From Massilia atriviolacea (GTDB lineage Bacteria; Pseudomonadota; Gammaproteobacteria; Burkholderiales; Burkholderiaceae_D), in assembly GCF_003953935.1 (NCBI RefSeq), contig NZ_RXLQ01000029.1, positions 1-41,538 on the forward strand: a stretch of DNA of 41,538 bases, written 5' to 3'. This document shows, piece by piece, positions 39,493 to 41,538 of the stretch. Positions within the stretch are counted from its first letter, which is position 1. Each line of letters opens with the position of its first letter. The translations under genes were made by a program, and so were the position numbers. The notes beneath the pieces were generated by a model. It searched no databases. It was not told the origin of the DNA and saw nothing but the letters and a program-made list of their open reading frames with translations.

Positions 39493-40541
39493 CAGACCTG
39501 CTCGGGCTCGGGAATCCCGGCGCGGGCGATCAGTTCGGCAAAATCATCGGCCAGCGGCACGATCCACTCCATGTCCTCGCCGGTTTCCGGATGCACCAGC
39601 CCCAGGCGGCGCGCCTGCAGCGCCTGGCGCGGGAATACCGGCGTCAGGTGCTGCTTGCCGTACACGGCGTCGCCCACCAGCGCAAAGCCGATCGACAACA
39701 TGTGCACGCGGATCTGGTGGGTACGGCCGGTCTCCAGCTGGCATTGAACCAGACTGACGGGACGACGGTCCAACATGCCGGTGGCGATGCGCTGGTAATG
39801 GGTAATGGCCGGCTTGGCCGAAAAATTGGTCGACACCGCCATCTTGACGCGGTCTTTCGGGTGGCGGCCCATCGAGGCATCGATGGTGCTGCTCAGTTGC
39901 GGCGTGCCCCACACCAGCGCAAAGTACTCGCGCTTGACGCTGCGCGCCTGCAGCTGGCGCACCAGGTCGGTTTGCGCCGCCAGGGTCTTGCCGATCACCA
40001 TCAGCCCGCTGGTGTCCTTGTCGAGCCGGTGCACGATGCCGGCGCGCGGCACGCCGGCCAGTTGCGGGCAATGGTGCAGCAGGCCGTTGAGCAGGGTCCC
40101 GGCCCAGTTGCCGGCGCCCGGATGCACGACCAGTCCGGCCGGTTTGTTGATGACGATGATATGCTCGTCCTCGAAGACAATGTTCAGCGGCATCGCTTCC
40201 GGCGTGTAGGCCTCGTCTTCCGGCGCGCTTTGTGGCAGGATGACGACCGCTTCGTCGCCATAGGCCGTGTCTTTGCCGCGTGCGGGCTTGCCGTCGACCA
40301 GCACGTGGCCGGCGTCGAACCAGAGTTGCAGGCGGCTGCGCGAAAATTGCGGAACCAGGCCGGCGATGACCTTGTCCAAACGGTGACCGCAGGCTTCCGG
40401 GGTCAGCGCAAGGTGGATCGGAGAGAGGTCGATGCCGGGGGCGGCGGGGACGTCTTCGTCACCCGCTTCGTCGTCGAGGTCGATCTCCAGATCGGGGTCT
40501 AAGGGCAAATCCGCCGAATTCGGCGTTGGAGTTAATATCAC
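39492..40541 (-). CDS. rluD: 23S rRNA pseudouridine synthase RluD
   Basis: 349 aa from a GTG at 40541 (no upstream ATG before the neighbour promoter). An acidic N-terminal extension (about 10-40), S4 domain (about 52-100, HRLDKVIAGLVPQFSRSRLQ), catalytic domain with HRLDKDTSGL (Asp174), the motif I-like INKPAGLVVHPG, and TGRTHQIRVHM. Modifies U1911, U1915 and U1917 in helix 69 of 23S rRNA in the well-studied enzyme. Followed by pgeF with a one-base overlap; divergent from bamD, an arrangement common in betaproteobacteria. Confidence 0.95.
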   Translation of the reverse strand: MILTPTPNSADLPLDPDLEIDLDDEAGDEDVPAAPGIDLSPIHLALTPEACGHRLDKVIAGLVPQFSRSRLQLWFDAGHVLVDGKPARGKDTAYGDEAVVILPQSAPEDEAYTPEAMPLNIVFEDEHIIVINKPAGLVVHPGAGNWAGTLLNGLLHHCPQLAGVPRAGIVHRLDKDTSGLMVIGKTLAAQTDLVRQLQARSVKREYFALVWGTPQLSSTIDASMGRHPKDRVKMAVSTNFSAKPAITHYQRIATGMLDRRPVSLVQCQLETGRTHQIRVHMLSIGFALVGDAVYGKQHLTPVFPRQALQARRLGLVHPETGEDMEWIVPLADDFAELIARAGIPEPEQV

Positions 40542-40556
40542 AGCAGTCCCATCGGC

Positions 40557-40562
40557 TATAAT
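40557..40562 (+). promoter_or_regulatory. -10 box of bamD
   Basis: Perfect TATAAT in GGCTATAATCAGCC, 44 bases before the ATG, within the 65-base divergent gap with rluD. A TTAATA 19 bases upstream is a weak -35. Confidence 0.5.
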
Positions 40563-40606
40563 CAGCCTTTCGTTGAATCTCAGTTAATACTCTCTTGCAA
40601 AAAGTT

Positions 40607-41437
40607 ATGCAAAAAAAATTATCGCGTGTTGTTGCCAGTACAGTTGCTACTACTCTTCTGCTCGGTTTATCCGCTTGCAGCTTGTTGCCGGAAAAAACCG
40701 ACGAGACCAAAAACTGGCCGGTGACGAAATTATACGCTGAGGCACGCGAAGAAATGGCGGGTGGTCACTACGAGGCGGCAATCAAGCTGTTCGAGCGCCT
40801 CGAAACCAACTACCCGTTCGGCAATTACGCAGCGCAGGCGCAGATGGAGATTGCCTACGCTTACTACAAGAGCCAGGACCAGGCGCAGGCGCTGGCGGCG
40901 GTGGAGCGCTTCATCAAGCTGCACCCGAACCATCCCAACGTCGACTATATGTACTACCTGCGCGGGCTGATCAACTTCAACGACCAGATCGGCTTCCTCA
41001 GTTTCGTGTACGAGCAGGACCCGACCGAGCGCGACCCGAAAGCGACGCGCGAAGCGTTCGCCGCCTTCAAGGCCCTGGTCGACAAGTTCCCCGACAGCAT
41101 CTACGCAGCCGATTCGATCGCCCGCATGAAGTACCTGGTGAACGCGATGGCGCAGTACGAAGTGCACGTGGCCAACTACTACCACGACCGTGGCGCCTAC
41201 CTGGCGTCGCTGAACCGGGCGATGGCGGCGGTGGCGGACTACCAGGACGCGCCGGCACGCGAAGAAGCGCTGTTCCTGATGATGCGCAACTACGACAAGC
41301 TCGGCATGCCGGAGCTGCGCGACGACACCAGGCGCATTTTCGTGCGCAACTACCCGAACAGCAAATACCTCGACCCGAATTCCGGTGAGCAAGCCTGGTG
41401 GAAATTCTGGGCCAAGTCGAGCCGTCCTGCCCGATAA
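40607..41437 (+). CDS. bamD: Outer membrane assembly lipoprotein BamD
   Basis: 276 aa from ATG 40607; a TTG at 40595 is an alternative. Lipoprotein signal with lipobox LSAC (Cys24). TPR repeats then fill the protein (AREEMAGGHYEAAIKLFERLETNYPFGNYA in two parts: AREEMAGGHYEAAIKLFERL and ETNYPFGNYA; later HPNHPNVDYMYYLRGL). BamD is part of the BAM complex that inserts barrel proteins into the outer membrane and is essential. A strong terminator follows at 41463-41483. The rluD/bamD pair is divergent. Confidence 0.97.
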   Translation: MQKKLSRVVASTVATTLLLGLSACSLLPEKTDETKNWPVTKLYAEAREEMAGGHYEAAIKLFERLETNYPFGNYAAQAQMEIAYAYYKSQDQAQALAAVERFIKLHPNHPNVDYMYYLRGLINFNDQIGFLSFVYEQDPTERDPKATREAFAAFKALVDKFPDSIYAADSIARMKYLVNAMAQYEVHVANYYHDRGAYLASLNRAMAAVADYQDAPAREEALFLMMRNYDKLGMPELRDDTRRIFVRNYPNSKYLDPNSGEQAWWKFWAKSSRPAR

Positions 41438-41462
41438 CAGCGCGTTGGCGAGGACCTGAAAG

Positions 41463-41483
41463 ACCGGGGAAACCCGGTTTTTT
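41463..41483 (+). terminator. Intrinsic terminator of bamD
   Basis: ACCGGG (41463-41468), GAAA tetraloop, CCCGGT (41473-41478), then T-run to 41483. Well formed and 26 bases after the stop. Confidence 0.92.
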
Positions 41484-41502
41484 GTTGCCCTACCCACCAG
41501 TT

Positions 41503-41538
41503 TGATGTCCACCCCGGTGCCAGGTCTGACAATCGGAC
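41503..41538. repeat. Possible dispersed repeat at the window edge
   Basis: The last bases contain GTGCCAGGTCTGACA next to GTCCACC and ATCGGAC. From memory, similar GGTGCCAGGTCTGAC strings are scattered between genes in Massilia-like genomes; this could not be checked here. Only part of the unit is in the window. Confidence 0.3.

Noticed and set aside
1-41538. tRNA, rRNA, CRISPR, insertion sequences, prophage or integrase remnants
   Set aside because: Looked for cloverleaf ends, spaced direct repeats and transposase/integrase motifs; none seen by eye. A dedicated scan could still find a small ncRNA.

Overview
The window is a GC-rich, gene-dense piece of chromosome from a betaproteobacterium, most likely Oxalobacteraceae (Massilia/Telluria/Duganella type). 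The assignment rests on the codon bias, the order bamD / rluD-pgeF-phaC-phaR-rimO, class I PHA metabolism, the FecR/TonB siderophore uptake genes and the DUF3649-PepSY-DUF3325 set. It is inference from memory of gene families, not from a database search. No rRNA, tRNA, CRISPR array, insertion sequence or prophage was seen. Layout: 1-5516 is an iron-uptake block: the end of a FecR-type sensor, a TonB-dependent siderophore receptor with an N-terminal signalling (STN) domain, and three overlapping inner-membrane genes (DUF3649, PepSY reductase-like, DUF3325). 5603-10218 holds penicillin-binding protein 1A and an OPT-family transporter. 10322-15647 is a signalling stretch: a two-helix membrane sensor-like protein overlapping an unusual sensor-HAMP-half-MFS fusion, then a PP2C phosphatase, an HDOD protein and a cytosolic 5'-nucleotidase. 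15742-20592 is housekeeping: mfd, serB and a convergent GNAT acetyltransferase. 20719-27476 is the most unusual part. A minus-strand operon (three-repeat protein of unknown family plus a single-haem c-type protein) lies behind a textbook sigma-54 promoter. Divergent from it is an enhancer-binding protein with an FHA-like N-terminus and two Fis-like HTH units, and between them is a cluster of at least six ACATGT/ACGTGT-type sites. Convergent with the activator is an operon of a Ser/Thr kinase with TPRs and an unknown protein ending in an exactly repeated 11-residue peptide. I read this as a candidate self-contained circuit: kinase to FHA activator to sigma-54 operon. 27637-32940 carries a proline/tyrosine-repeat lipoprotein, a GFA-family protein, a small membrane protein, a hybrid histidine kinase, a DUF72 protein, thioredoxin 2 and a DUF4870-like membrane protein. 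32984-41437 is a conserved core: metC, rimO, phaR, phaC, a small acidic-tailed membrane protein, pgeF, rluD and bamD. Several intrinsic terminators and hairpins are clear, including one between phaC and phaR that sits downstream of a possible phaR promoter, and a pair of mutually exclusive stem-loops between phaR and rimO. Starts were chosen from Shine-Dalgarno position, overlap with neighbours and family domain boundaries; several genes appear to use GTG or TTG.
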